Assembly: GCA_963920635.1 (NCBI GenBank)
Contig: OY987304.1
Location: forward strand, 36,642,365-36,706,364
Direction of reading: 5' to 3'
From: Pseudeuparius sepicola
Taxonomy: Eukaryota; Arthropoda; Insecta; Coleoptera; Anthribidae
Length of the DNA: 64,000 bases
Shown here: piece by piece, positions 11,028 through 20,879 of the stretch
Layout of the letters: each line of letters opens with the position of its first letter
Position numbering within the stretch: position 1 is the first letter of the stretch
Made by a program: the position numbers and the translations under genes
Notes under the pieces: model-generated
What the model was told of the DNA's origin: nothing
What the model saw: the letters and a program-made list of their open reading frames with translations, nothing else
Databases searched by the model: none

Positions 11028-13451
11028 ATGGATCACCAAAGCAACAGGAAAAACAGAAGAATACTACTTGAATTCTCGAAATACCAAGGGAAACTCGCTA
11101 AAGAGAAAAACCGGAGAATATTTCTGCTCAAATGTAAAAGCTTAGGATTAACACCAAAATTTCTCAAAATCAAAGGTAAACACTATTGTTTTAAAAACCG
11201 TAAATTCTCAGAAAGATATAACTCAATTCTTTTGTCCTTCTATTCTAGCCTTATAAACTTATGCATTAATGACTCATATTCTCAAATCTCCTTTATTGAT
11301 CAAAAACTAAATCAAATTAAAAATAACATTTCCAATAATTTCCCCCAACATTATTGTAATTTTTTTTTCCATGAACAACATTTAAAATATAACCAATTTT
11401 TTAACAAAATTAAAAATAATAACATTAATAAAGTCGAATCACTTATGAATGAACAACATAAAACATACAAACATAACATCCAGCCAAATTTTAATTGGAT
11501 ACAAAATCTTACAAATGTCGCAATACCAAATGACATAACCTTTTTTCTTGGCCTAGGTCCTAGGTTTTCTTTGAATGTGTCAAAACTTCCCACTGATAAA
11601 CTCATAACCAGTATCGAAAAAGCCTTAACTTTCATTCAAAATACCAACAAGGATGTTTTACGAAATAAATTTTGTAATATAATTACCAATCATAATCATT
11701 TCTTAAAAAGTTGCAATAAAAAACTTAAAAACAAATATAATTTCTTGGCAAAAAAAACTAATAACTTTCTTAAATTACATCCAAATCTCTACATTCTATC
11801 CGCCGACAAATGTAATAAGACTGTTATCATGGAGAAACTAGAATATAATAAAAAAATTTCAAACCTTTTAAATGATCAAACAACATACAAAAAAATTATT
11901 TCAAACCCTACAAACAAAATTCAAACAAAAATTAATAATTTAGTTAACAAATGGTTTAACAACAAAATCATTGATTTATCCACAAAAAACAGCCTTATTT
12001 CTCACAATAGCATAGCGCCTTACTTATACGGACTTCCTAAACTACACAAAAAAGACATACCACTCAGACCAATTGTTAGTAATGTCAATTCTCCTACATA
12101 TAAATTATCAAAATTTTTCTCTAACATTATCACAAATATTTTAGGAAAGAATGATTATTATATTAGAGATTCCTGGCACTTTCATAGCTTTATTAAAAAT
12201 ATTGTAATACCAAAAAACCATATTCTAGTTTCTTTCGATGTTACATCTCTATTCACTAACGTACCTACTGATCTCGCCATTCAATGTATCATAAAACATT
12301 GGAACAAAATACAACCATATACAAACCTAACCCTAGATAATTTTATCGAAGGAATCAAAATTTGTTTAAATTCTACTTATTTTAGTTTCAATGGTGAATT
12401 TTTTTCACAAACTTTTGGCATTGCAATGGGTTCTCCAATTTCTTCTACCATTGCCAACCTAGTCATGGAAGAGTTAGAAAATAGCGTTTTAGAGAAATTA
12501 AAATGTAAACCTTTCTTTTATAAACGATATGTTGACGATTGCCTACTTTGTATTGAAGAGAAACATATTAACGAAACACTTAACACTTTTAATTCATTTC
12601 ATGAAAGATTAAATTTTACTTACGAAAAAGAATCAAATCACTCTATAAATTTCTTAAACATTACTATTAACTACAATACTTCGGGTACTGTTGAGACAAA
12701 TTGGTTTACAAAAAATGTTTGGTCAGGTAGATACCTAAATTTTGATTCCATAGTGCCTAATAATTATAAAATTAGCGTCATATACGCCTTAACTGATATG
12801 GCTATTAAACTTTCACACCCTAAATTTCATAAACAAAATTTAAATAAAGTCCGAAATATCCTACACAATAATAATTATCCTTTTTCTTTTTATAATAAAT
12901 TTATTAACAAACGGTATCATATAATTAAATCCCAATCACAACTACCTCATAACAATTTACCAATGCAAAACAATAAATATGTTTCCATACCTTATATTAA
13001 TGGCGTCTCAGAAAAATTAACAAAGATTTTTCACAACAATGGTATTACACTTGCACACAAACCTAATAACTTCTCAAAAAATTTTTTTACTAAACTAAAA
13101 CCCCCTATTGAAACAAATAAATGTTCTAATTTAATTTATAAGATTGACTGTACTGATTGCAATGCATCATATGTCGGCCAAACTAAACAATACCTTGAAA
13201 AAAGAATTTATGAACATAAACTAAATATCAGAAACAACAATGAACACTCAACTGCCCTTAGTAAACATGCACTCGACAATTTACATACCTTTAATTTCAA
13301 CAATCCCAAAATTTTAGATTTTGAGAATGATTTTTATAAAAGAAATGTTTTGGAAATGATAAATATCAAAAAACATCCTAATACAATAAACCTCCGTTCT
13401 GATACTAATCAGTTGTCTCACATTTACAATAATTTAATTATGAATTCTTAA
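11028..13451 (+). CDS. Penelope-like reverse transcriptase with GIY-YIG endonuclease, unit 2
   Basis: Same 807-residue protein as unit 1, in forward orientation. It shows the reverse transcriptase catalytic set (D404 and YVDD 501-504) and the complete C-terminal GIY-YIG set (Y704, YVG 715-717, R726, E776). Residue 685 is Asn, as in unit 1. The ATG sits in the context ACAATATGG, 79 bp after the leader start. Unit 2 has no forward pLTR upstream, only the reversed pLTR B. If transcription starts in a forward pLTR, this copy may lack its own promoter, or pLTR B may act both ways; that is inference. Confidence 0.95.
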   Translation: MDHQSNRKNRRILLEFSKYQGKLAKEKNRRIFLLKCKSLGLTPKFLKIKGKHYCFKNRKFSERYNSILLSFYSSLINLCINDSYSQISFIDQKLNQIKNNISNNFPQHYCNFFFHEQHLKYNQFFNKIKNNNINKVESLMNEQHKTYKHNIQPNFNWIQNLTNVAIPNDITFFLGLGPRFSLNVSKLPTDKLITSIEKALTFIQNTNKDVLRNKFCNIITNHNHFLKSCNKKLKNKYNFLAKKTNNFLKLHPNLYILSADKCNKTVIMEKLEYNKKISNLLNDQTTYKKIISNPTNKIQTKINNLVNKWFNNKIIDLSTKNSLISHNSIAPYLYGLPKLHKKDIPLRPIVSNVNSPTYKLSKFFSNIITNILGKNDYYIRDSWHFHSFIKNIVIPKNHILVSFDVTSLFTNVPTDLAIQCIIKHWNKIQPYTNLTLDNFIEGIKICLNSTYFSFNGEFFSQTFGIAMGSPISSTIANLVMEELENSVLEKLKCKPFFYKRYVDDCLLCIEEKHINETLNTFNSFHERLNFTYEKESNHSINFLNITINYNTSGTVETNWFTKNVWSGRYLNFDSIVPNNYKISVIYALTDMAIKLSHPKFHKQNLNKVRNILHNNNYPFSFYNKFINKRYHIIKSQSQLPHNNLPMQNNKYVSIPYINGVSEKLTKIFHNNGITLAHKPNNFSKNFFTKLKPPIETNKCSNLIYKIDCTDCNASYVGQTKQYLEKRIYEHKLNIRNNNEHSTALSKHALDNLHTFNFNNPKILDFENDFYKRNVLEMINIKKHPNTINLRSDTNQLSHIYNNLIMNS

Positions 13452-13880
13452 ATAATATGTGTAATTTACAACTACAAACAAATAACCATCTATTTTCTTA
13501 TCCAAACCCATAAAGCACCATACTGTATACACAATATTTTTTACCTTTGAAACCTAAAAAAACAGACTGGCCTGCTTCAAATTTTAAATATTTCCAACTA
13601 TTCTTTGGTCTCTCGTCCTGCCTCTTGAAATGAATATAATTAAACAAAAATGTTCTAGAAACAAATAAGTAATCTACACAAAAAAATAATTTATGTTTTA
13701 CTACCCCGATGATTTTTAAAACAAAAACTTAGCTGCCTTTTCTTGGTAAGTTCCGTTATATAGAGAATCTTTTTATATCCTTATTGTATTATTACTTTTT
13801 TCAACTTGTATAATAATTTTTAACATTGATATGTACCTACTAAAATTCAATTTTTCATTTTAGCTTTTAAAAATCTATTT
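13452..13880 (+). other. 3' UTR of PLE unit 2
   Basis: Noncoding, identical as far as I can read to that of unit 3. It leads directly into pLTR C. Confidence 0.75.
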
Positions 13881-14054
13881 TTAATGTGTCTGTATGTGGA
13901 AAAGATTTGTTTTTATTATTAAAAAAATACCTGATGATGACAACTGAGTTGTCGAAACGTCGTAAAATAAAATTTTAAAGAATAAATATTATGACCGATA
14001 CTCACGAATTTTAATAACAAAATACACTCTACGGTCAAGAAAATTGATTTATAT
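13881..14054 (+). repeat. pLTR C, between tandem units 2 and 3
   Basis: 174 bp from TTAATGTGTCTG to GATTTATAT. It is both the 3' end of unit 2 and the upstream region of unit 3, followed by an A-run and the unit 3 leader. Confidence 0.85.
13905..13980 (+). ncRNA. Hammerhead ribozyme-like motif, pLTR C
   Basis: Core: CTGATGA at 13931-13937, one extra T, stem II GACAAC/GTTGTC closed by TGA, GAAAC, then GTC with predicted cleavage after C13961. Stem I can form from TAC just before CTGATGA paired with GTA after the cleavage site, then, after an internal loop, from the upstream TTTTTATT run paired with the downstream AATAAAA run. The stem III strand is ACGT. It is self-complementary, so stem III would be a minimal one or form between two molecules. 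Hammerhead motifs are known in Penelope-like pLTRs. The extra T after CTGATGA departs from the textbook core. Confidence 0.7.
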
Positions 14055-14142
14055 AAAAAAAAATCTGGCTTGAGGAAGAAAGCCTATCCAACCTATCATA
14101 CTAACAGGTTGAATTATATCGTGTGCCCGCTTCCACTACAAT
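14055..14142 (+). other. 5' leader of PLE unit 3
   Basis: A-run then TCTGGCTTGAGGAAG, the same as the unit 1 leader. ATG follows at 14143. Confidence 0.7.
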
Positions 14143-16566
14143 ATGGATCACCAAAGCAACAGGAAAAACAGAAGAATACTACTTGAATTCTCGAAATACC
14201 AAGGGAAACTCGCTAAAGAGAAAAACCGGAGAATATTTCTGCTCAAATGTAAAAGCTTAGGATTAACACCAAAATTTCTCAAAATCAAAGGTAAACACTA
14301 TTGTTTTAAAAACCGTAAATTCTCAGAAAGATATAACTCAATTCTTTTGTCCTTCTATTCTAGCCTTATAAACTTATGCATTAATGACTCATATTCTCAA
14401 ATCTCCTTTATTGATCAAAAACTAAATCAAATTAAAAATAACATTTCCAATAATTTCCCCCAACATTATTGTAATTTTTTTTTCCATGAACAACATTTAA
14501 AATATAACCAATTTTTTAACAAAATTAAAAATAATAACATTAATAAAGTCGAATCACTTATGAATGAACAACATAAAACATACAAACATAACATCCAGCC
14601 AAATTTTAATTGGATACAAAATCTTACAAATGTCGCAATACCAAATGACATAACCTTTTTTCTTGGCCTAGGTCCTAGGTTTTCTTTGAATGTGTCAAAA
14701 CTTCCCACTGATAAACTCATAACCAGTATCGAAAAAGCCTTAACTTTCATTCAAAATACCAACAAGGATGTTTTACGAAATAAATTTTGTAATATAATTA
14801 CCAATCATAATCATTTCTTAAAAAGTTGCAATAAAAAACTTAAAAACAAATATAATTTCTTGGCAAAAAAAACTAATAACTTTCTTAAATTACATCCAAA
14901 TCTCTACATTCTATCCGCCGACAAATGTAATAAGACTGTTATCATGGAGAAACTAGAATATAATAAAAAAATTTCAAACCTTTTAAATGATCAAACAACA
15001 TACAAAAAAATTATTTCAAACCCTACAAACAAAATTCAAACAAAAATTAATAATTTAGTTAACAAATGGTTTAACAACAAAATCATTGATTTATCCACAA
15101 AAAACAGCCTTATTTCTCACAATAGCATAGCGCCTTACTTATACGGACTTCCTAAACTACACAAAAAAGACATACCACTCAGACCAATTGTTAGTAATGT
15201 CAATTCTCCTACATATAAATTATCAAAATTTTTCTCTAACATTATCACAAATATTTTAGGAAAGAATGATTATTATATTAGAGATTCCTGGCACTTTCAT
15301 AGCTTTATTAAAAATATTGTAATACCAAAAAACCATATTCTAGTTTCTTTCGATGTTACATCTCTATTCACTAACGTACCTACTGATCTCGCCATTCAAT
15401 GTATCATAAAACATTGGAACAAAATACAACCATATACAAACCTAACCCTAGATAATTTTATCGAAGGAATCAAAATTTGTTTAAATTCTACTTATTTTAG
15501 TTTCAATGGTGAATTTTTTTCACAAACTTTTGGCATTGCAATGGGTTCTCCAATTTCTTCTACCATTGCCAACCTAGTCATGGAAGAGTTAGAAAATAGC
15601 GTTTTAGAGAAATTAAAATGTAAACCTTTCTTTTATAAACGATATGTTGACGATTGCCTACTTTGTATTGAAGAGAAACATATTAACGAAACACTTAACA
15701 CTTTTAATTCATTTCATGAAAGATTAAATTTTACTTACGAAAAAGAATCAAATCACTCTATAAATTTCTTAAACATTACTATTAACTACAATACTTCGGG
15801 TACTGTTGAGACAAATTGGTTTACAAAAAATGTTTGGTCAGGTAGATACCTAAATTTTGATTCCATAGTGCCTAATAATTATAAAATTAGCGTCATATAC
15901 GCCTTAACTGATATGGCTATTAAACTTTCACACCCTAAATTTCATAAACAAAATTTAAATAAAGTCCGAAATATCCTACACAATAATAATTATCCTTTTT
16001 CTTTTTATAATAAATTTATTAACAAACGGTATCATATAATTAAATCCCAATCACAACTACCTCATAACAATTTACCAATGCAAAACAATAAATATGTTTC
16101 CATACCTTATATTAATGGCGTCTCAGAAAAATTAACAAAGATTTTTCACAACAATGGTATTACACTTGCACACAAACCTAATAACTTCTCAAAAATTTTT
16201 TTTACTAAACTAAAACCCCCTATTGAAACAAATAAATGTTCTAATTTAATTTATAAGATTGACTGTACTGATTGCAATGCATCATATGTCGGCCAAACTA
16301 AACAATACCTTGAAAAAAGAATTTATGAACATAAACTAAATATCAGAAACAACAATGAACACTCAACTGCCCTTAGTAAACATGCACTCGACAATTTACA
16401 TACCTTTAATTTCAACAATCCCAAAATTTTAGATTTTGAGAATGATTTTTATAAAAGAAATGTTTTGGAAATGATAAATATCAAAAAACATCCTAATACA
16501 ATAAACCTCCGTTCTGATACTAATCAGTTGTCTCACATTTACAATAATTTAATTATGAATTCTTAA
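14143..16566 (+). CDS. Penelope-like reverse transcriptase with GIY-YIG endonuclease, unit 3
   Basis: 807 residues, the same as units 1 and 2 except that residue 685 is Ile instead of Asn (A-to-T change near 16196). The change falls in the linker just before the GIY-YIG domain and touches no catalytic residue. All reverse transcriptase and endonuclease motifs are intact. This unit has the most complete surroundings: a forward pLTR C upstream, leader, ORF, 3' UTR and full forward pLTR D. It is therefore the best candidate for a master copy. A 94-codon antisense open frame inside all three copies is a shadow of the AT-rich coding sequence. Confidence 0.95.
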   Translation: MDHQSNRKNRRILLEFSKYQGKLAKEKNRRIFLLKCKSLGLTPKFLKIKGKHYCFKNRKFSERYNSILLSFYSSLINLCINDSYSQISFIDQKLNQIKNNISNNFPQHYCNFFFHEQHLKYNQFFNKIKNNNINKVESLMNEQHKTYKHNIQPNFNWIQNLTNVAIPNDITFFLGLGPRFSLNVSKLPTDKLITSIEKALTFIQNTNKDVLRNKFCNIITNHNHFLKSCNKKLKNKYNFLAKKTNNFLKLHPNLYILSADKCNKTVIMEKLEYNKKISNLLNDQTTYKKIISNPTNKIQTKINNLVNKWFNNKIIDLSTKNSLISHNSIAPYLYGLPKLHKKDIPLRPIVSNVNSPTYKLSKFFSNIITNILGKNDYYIRDSWHFHSFIKNIVIPKNHILVSFDVTSLFTNVPTDLAIQCIIKHWNKIQPYTNLTLDNFIEGIKICLNSTYFSFNGEFFSQTFGIAMGSPISSTIANLVMEELENSVLEKLKCKPFFYKRYVDDCLLCIEEKHINETLNTFNSFHERLNFTYEKESNHSINFLNITINYNTSGTVETNWFTKNVWSGRYLNFDSIVPNNYKISVIYALTDMAIKLSHPKFHKQNLNKVRNILHNNNYPFSFYNKFINKRYHIIKSQSQLPHNNLPMQNNKYVSIPYINGVSEKLTKIFHNNGITLAHKPNNFSKIFFTKLKPPIETNKCSNLIYKIDCTDCNASYVGQTKQYLEKRIYEHKLNIRNNNEHSTALSKHALDNLHTFNFNNPKILDFENDFYKRNVLEMINIKKHPNTINLRSDTNQLSHIYNNLIMNS

Positions 16567-16996
16567 ATAATATGTGTAATTTACAACTACAAACAAATAA
16601 CCATCTATTTTCTTATCCAAACCCATAAAGCACCATACTGTATACACAATATTTTTTACCTTTGAAACCTAAAAAAACAGACTGGCCTGCTTCAAATTTT
16701 AAATATTTCCAACTATTCTTTGGTCTCTCGTCCTGCCTCTTGAAATGAATATAATTAAACAAAAATGTTCTAGAAACAAATAAGTAATCTACACAAAAAA
16801 ATAATTTATGTTTTACTACCCCGATGATTTTTAAAACAAAAACTTAGCTGCCTTTTCTTGGTAAGTTCCGTTATATAGAGAATCTTTTTATATCCTTATT
16901 GTATTATTACTTTTTTCAACTTGTATAATAATTTTTAACATTGATATGTACCTACTAAAATTCAATTTTTCATTTTAGCTTTTAAAAATCTATTTT
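16567..16996 (+). other. 3' UTR of PLE unit 3
   Basis: About 430 bp without an ORF, followed by pLTR D. Confidence 0.75.
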
Positions 16997-17169
16997 TAAT
17001 GTGTCTGTATGTGGAAAAGATTTGTTTTTATTATTAAAAAAATACCTGATGATGACAACTGAGTTGTCGAAACGTCGTAAAATAAAATTTTAAAGAATAA
17101 ATATTATGACCGATACTCACGAATTTTAATAACAAAATACACTCTACGGTCAAGAAAATTGATTTATAT
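16997..17169 (+). repeat. pLTR D, right end of the array
   Basis: Full-length copy ending GATTTATAT. Its last two bases overlap the 12-bp target repeat by microhomology. Confidence 0.85.
17020..17095 (+). ncRNA. Hammerhead ribozyme-like motif, pLTR D
   Basis: CTGATGA at 17046-17052, stem II 17054-17059 with 17063-17068, GAAA at 17069-17072, ACGT at 17072-17075, predicted cleavage between 17076 and 17077. Same model as in pLTR C. Confidence 0.7.
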
Positions 17170-17179
17170 TATAATTTAC
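17168..17179. repeat. Right 12-bp target-site duplication of the PLE array
   Basis: ATTATAATTTAC, identical to 7680-7691 and in the same orientation. Confidence 0.75.
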
Positions 17180-19007
17180 GTTTTCCACAACCATGATCGA
17201 CGATTTAGGGCTTTTGACGCGGAGAGATGAGCGCCCAGTGACGTCATAGTAGGAGGCCAACATCGACCGCGCTCGCGGTATACTTCATGAACTTTCTCTA
17301 ATACATAATTTTATGGTTGCATGCGACATAAAGTAGCTGTGCCAATAATTGCCCAAGGTAGGTTTGTCTTGAACCTATCCATATGTTAGAGGTCGAGTTT
17401 TCCTTACTTAAATTCCGTTAATATTTTAATAACTAACTTAAATTAAACATCAGCATGAGGGCTATATTTCATAACGGCATTTTCCGTTGATAACGGATTA
17501 GGGAACAAGGAAGTCATCAAGTCATCTGTCAGTCAGCCGCGCTGGTAAATAATTTTTAGTCGCGCGGTTTAAAGCGATTTCAGCTGTTTTTTTTATATCT
17601 AAAATGGTAGTACAACAAATATTGTATGCAACTCTTCTGAAAAATGCATTTTGCCCATCCAAATGATAAAATACTATCATTAGCCGCAAAAGGCAACGAA
17701 GACAAGGAGGAAAAAAATTAAATTAATTACTGGGAAATGCATGTCATTCCGTGCTAGTCATACATTATTCTATATTTCCAGGTAACATCCAAACCCAACT
17801 TATTAAAAATTTACCCTAAGCACTCATTAATTATTAACGAAAAACCAACTTTTAGTTGATTGAAATTTTAGTCGCAACATACTCCCCACAGCCAGCAGCG
17901 CACCAATGCGGTGGCTCCACCCAGTTCACCTGTTGAAAAATAAATGAGCAATGAAAGTTGCCCCGGAACTTGCGCCATTTTTACAGTCGTTACGGTCGTT
18001 AAACTGTTTACGTATGGCCGTTAACTTTTGGATAAATAGTACGCTGTAATTGCGGGCCATTAACAGTTTTGATTTTATAACTTCCGAGCCGGTTCGGCTG
18101 CGTAATTGGTGGACGTAAATAACGGAAAATCGGAGTTTGCCACATATATAGTTTTATTCGCTGTGTTGTATGTTTAATGATGCTTGAATCTGTAACATAT
18201 ATTATAAAACATGCAAACGGTTTAAAAGTAAGGACTTTCGTCAGTATAAATAATACCAAATTTAAGTAGGTACTTACCTGTTAAAATCGATCACGATTTG
18301 TTCAATTTACGAAGAACTTCAGCTTTAAACGTGGCTGATACAACAATTTGGTGGTGTTTTCACCTATATAAAAGTAATCTCTTCAAACCAGCATTCTCAG
18401 ACATTTTAGGAGGACGGAACAAATTGTGCCCGTAGCGTCATAGCCACCGCCTCGGACCTACTTTATTATTTGTGTATTGGCTTAAATATTTTATTTCGGT
18501 TTTATAAGGCCCAAGTCGCCACTATATATTCGGTGTTTGAGGTGTGCGGTAGAGCGGCACAGTTGGAATAACTAATATCGAGAAACCGAAATTGATGAGT
18601 TATTCATTACAAAGAGGGCAAGCTGGCAGGGTGCGTTCATAGCTAGCAATTTTCATTGCGTATTTACTTAATGAAACAAGTTCGAGAAAATTTTAGTCTT
18701 ATAAAATTTAGTACCTATATATTAAGAGGAACCATCTTTGCTCATATTAATTTTTAAGTACCTTGTGTAGAGTGATGTAAAACTGCGAACATAATTTACT
18801 AATTAAAAAAATTTTTGGGAAATTTCTGAAATTAAATATTAATATAAAAATACAAAAAGAACATAGAAGAATTTTTTGGCAAATAAATATTTAACAAGTT
18901 TCATTAAAGAAAAAACGATATTACATATAAAAGCATACCTAACCTACTTAACAAATAGGATTTCATTTCCCACTCAGGTTTTTCTGACATAGATAGTACA
19001 ATAATAG
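17180..19007. other. Unique sequence with GC-richer patches
   Basis: No coding region is supported. The patches 17200-17280, 17500-17580 and 17890-18120 are GC-richer than their surroundings and contain homeodomain-like TAAT words. They could be regulatory DNA of a host gene outside the window, but nothing here proves it. Confidence 0.3.
18367..18400 (+). promoter_or_regulatory. Possible TATA-initiator core promoter
   Basis: TATAAAAG at 18367-18374 is followed by TCAG at 18397-18400. That puts the presumed start A 32 bases from the first T of the TATA box, the normal arthropod spacing. No ORF clearly begins downstream, so this could be chance. Confidence 0.25.
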
Positions 19008-19135
19008 TCATTTATGTGCCAAGGCACTGAAGTTCAACTTTTTATGACTCATGTGGAATTTAGTTGGCGAGGCTTTTGGCCCACGCAAATAAACCACATG
19101 AGTTATAAAAAGAACTTCACTGCCGAGGTACATAA
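19008..19135. repeat. Hairpin end of a foldback repeat family
   Basis: About 128 bp of inverted repeat: GCCAAGGCACTGAAGTTC and TTTTTATGACTCATGTGG pair with CCACATGAGTTATAAAAAG and CACTGCCGAGGTAC. The same unit occurs at 26946-27072, in part at 23184-23255, and more diverged at 42773-42855 and 51150-51230. Here it is the left end of a foldback element whose remainder resumes at 22707. Confidence 0.75.
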
Positions 19136-19432
19136 TAATATTATATACAGGGTGTAACTTTGATAAGTACAGAAATTTTAAGGGCAGGTCGGGAAAAATG
19201 CACTTGTTACGCCTATGCAATTAAAATTTTTCTAAAGTGCATATTAACGTCAGAAATAATTTTTTTTAAAACGCTATTAAAACCCCTTTTTCCGACGCTA
19301 CGGCCATGGGTCCTTGACCTTGCCGGGACCAGCTGGAACTGAGGCCGGTTCCGGCGGATCCCCCCCAATTCCGCCGTGCAGCGTTGTCAGACGTATAGCT
19401 CCTTCACAGTATTTCAGGAATAGTCTTTCAAC

Positions 19433-20258
19433 TAGTTTTTGAACAAATCTTTAATGGTTCTTTTAGCGAATAGCATGCAAAAAAACTACCTTTCGGATGC
19501 CTGGATGATTTTCCTTGCGGGTGTCGTACTCCTTTCTTATGTTATCCAAAAATCCTCTCGAAAATCACAAGAAGCACTAGGTAACTGGTTGCCAGTCGAA
19601 TCGCTTTTTCCGAGGCTTTTTCGCAGTATTTGAAGAATATTGACGCAACCATGTATCATTCGGTGTATGTGGAGATTAAATAAATAAATAAATAATTTTT
19701 GGACAACTCCTTAAAGGTTCTTTTAGCGAATAGCTCGACGAATAGCATGAAAAAGCCTACCTTTGAGATGCATCGATAATTTTTACTATTTTCTTGTGTT
19801 TAGATACTATCCAAAAATCTTCACAAAATCACATAAAGCACTAAGTACCTACCTAACTAGTGGCACTGTTTTTATACGATGGTCGCGAAGGTATAACACT
19901 TCATAGTCTCTTTTTACGGAAATACGAACAAAACACTTGTTTTTTTTTCACTGCACACTTAAAGCGGCGCGATGCCAAATATTAGGGACGTCTCGGTTTC
20001 CCTCAGCTGATTTATTCCAACGGGGACTCGACTAGGTGGATTGTACAATTAGATCCATACCGTATGCGTCTAATAAAACCCGAATTTTCGCGAACCCTTG
20101 AAGCTGCTTCTTTTATCCTCGCGCGTAATTGGGGTACCTAGTAGGAACCTATCTAGCACTGTTTTCATACGAAGGCCGCGAAAGTTTAACACTGCATTTC
20201 TTAACGGAAATATGAAAAAATCACTTGTTATTTCACTGCAAATTCGTAGCGGCAATTG
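19433..20258. repeat. Diverged internal duplications in the 3.56-kb element
   Basis: The block at 19433-19600 (TTCTTTTAGCGAATAGCATG core) recurs at 19696-19850. A second block, about 19868-19960 (GGCACTGTTTTTATACGA then GGTCGCGAAGG), recurs at 20155-20250. AAATAAATAAATAAATAA at about 19677-19694 resembles a short LINE tail. Which repeat class this represents is unclear. Confidence 0.5.
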
Positions 20259-20879
20259 CAACAGGTTTGGACATCACTGCTGGTCCAAAAAAATGGCGAA
20301 CGGATCTGGAAAAATGTACAGAAGCAGGTTCAGTTCCGACGACAGTTCGTAAAACAAAGCAAAGTAACGGAACAATATCGGTTAGCGAGACGCGACGTTT
20401 GCATACGCGTCCACGTTTTGGAAACAGAATTGTTATACCACAGAATAGCCACACGTAAGGCATTCTGTATAATAATAAATTGCTTGTTGAAGCTGGCGCT
20501 CCCAAAAATTACAGGCGGACGCGGATCGATATCAATCAGCTGTTAAATCCCATAATAATCGGACGGACGATCTTCGACTAGCGCGTCGGCTACGGCGCGG
20601 CGGTACGGTGACGGCGCACAAGCTTTCCCCCATACCATTCAATACCACTATTCGGTGTTGCCGTTTATGCCGACATGTCCCCAAACTGACTTAAAGTCCC
20701 TTAAATCCGATTTTTGATTTTCGCGGATTTATACGGGGTTTCTTTCGTTATAAGTTAATCTACTATCTCGTATAATTATTACGCACAAAAACGGGTAAAT
20801 CCATGTAAAAATCCACTACACAATTAAATTTATACGGAATTAAATTACTAAATCAGGTAAATTTTCAGCACACTTGGCA

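Larger units (their letters stand above)
7692..17169. mobile_element. Compound Penelope-like element array: one reversed, two forward units
   Basis: Order from left to right: pLTR A (-), unit 1 (-), pLTR B (-), unit 2 (+), pLTR C (+), unit 3 (+), pLTR D (+). Units 1 and 2 are head to head, units 2 and 3 head to tail. Each unit has a ~80-90 bp 5' leader, an 807-codon ORF and a ~430 bp 3' UTR. Tandem and inverted pLTR arrangements are known for Penelope elements. The array is bounded by one 12-bp direct repeat, which suggests a single integration. The copies are almost identical, so the array is young. Confidence 0.9.

Noticed and set aside
10078..11635. 94-codon open frames antisense to the PLE ORFs (also at 14466-14750)
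   Set aside because: They mirror a low-complexity part of the PLE coding sequence in all three copies and show no domain.
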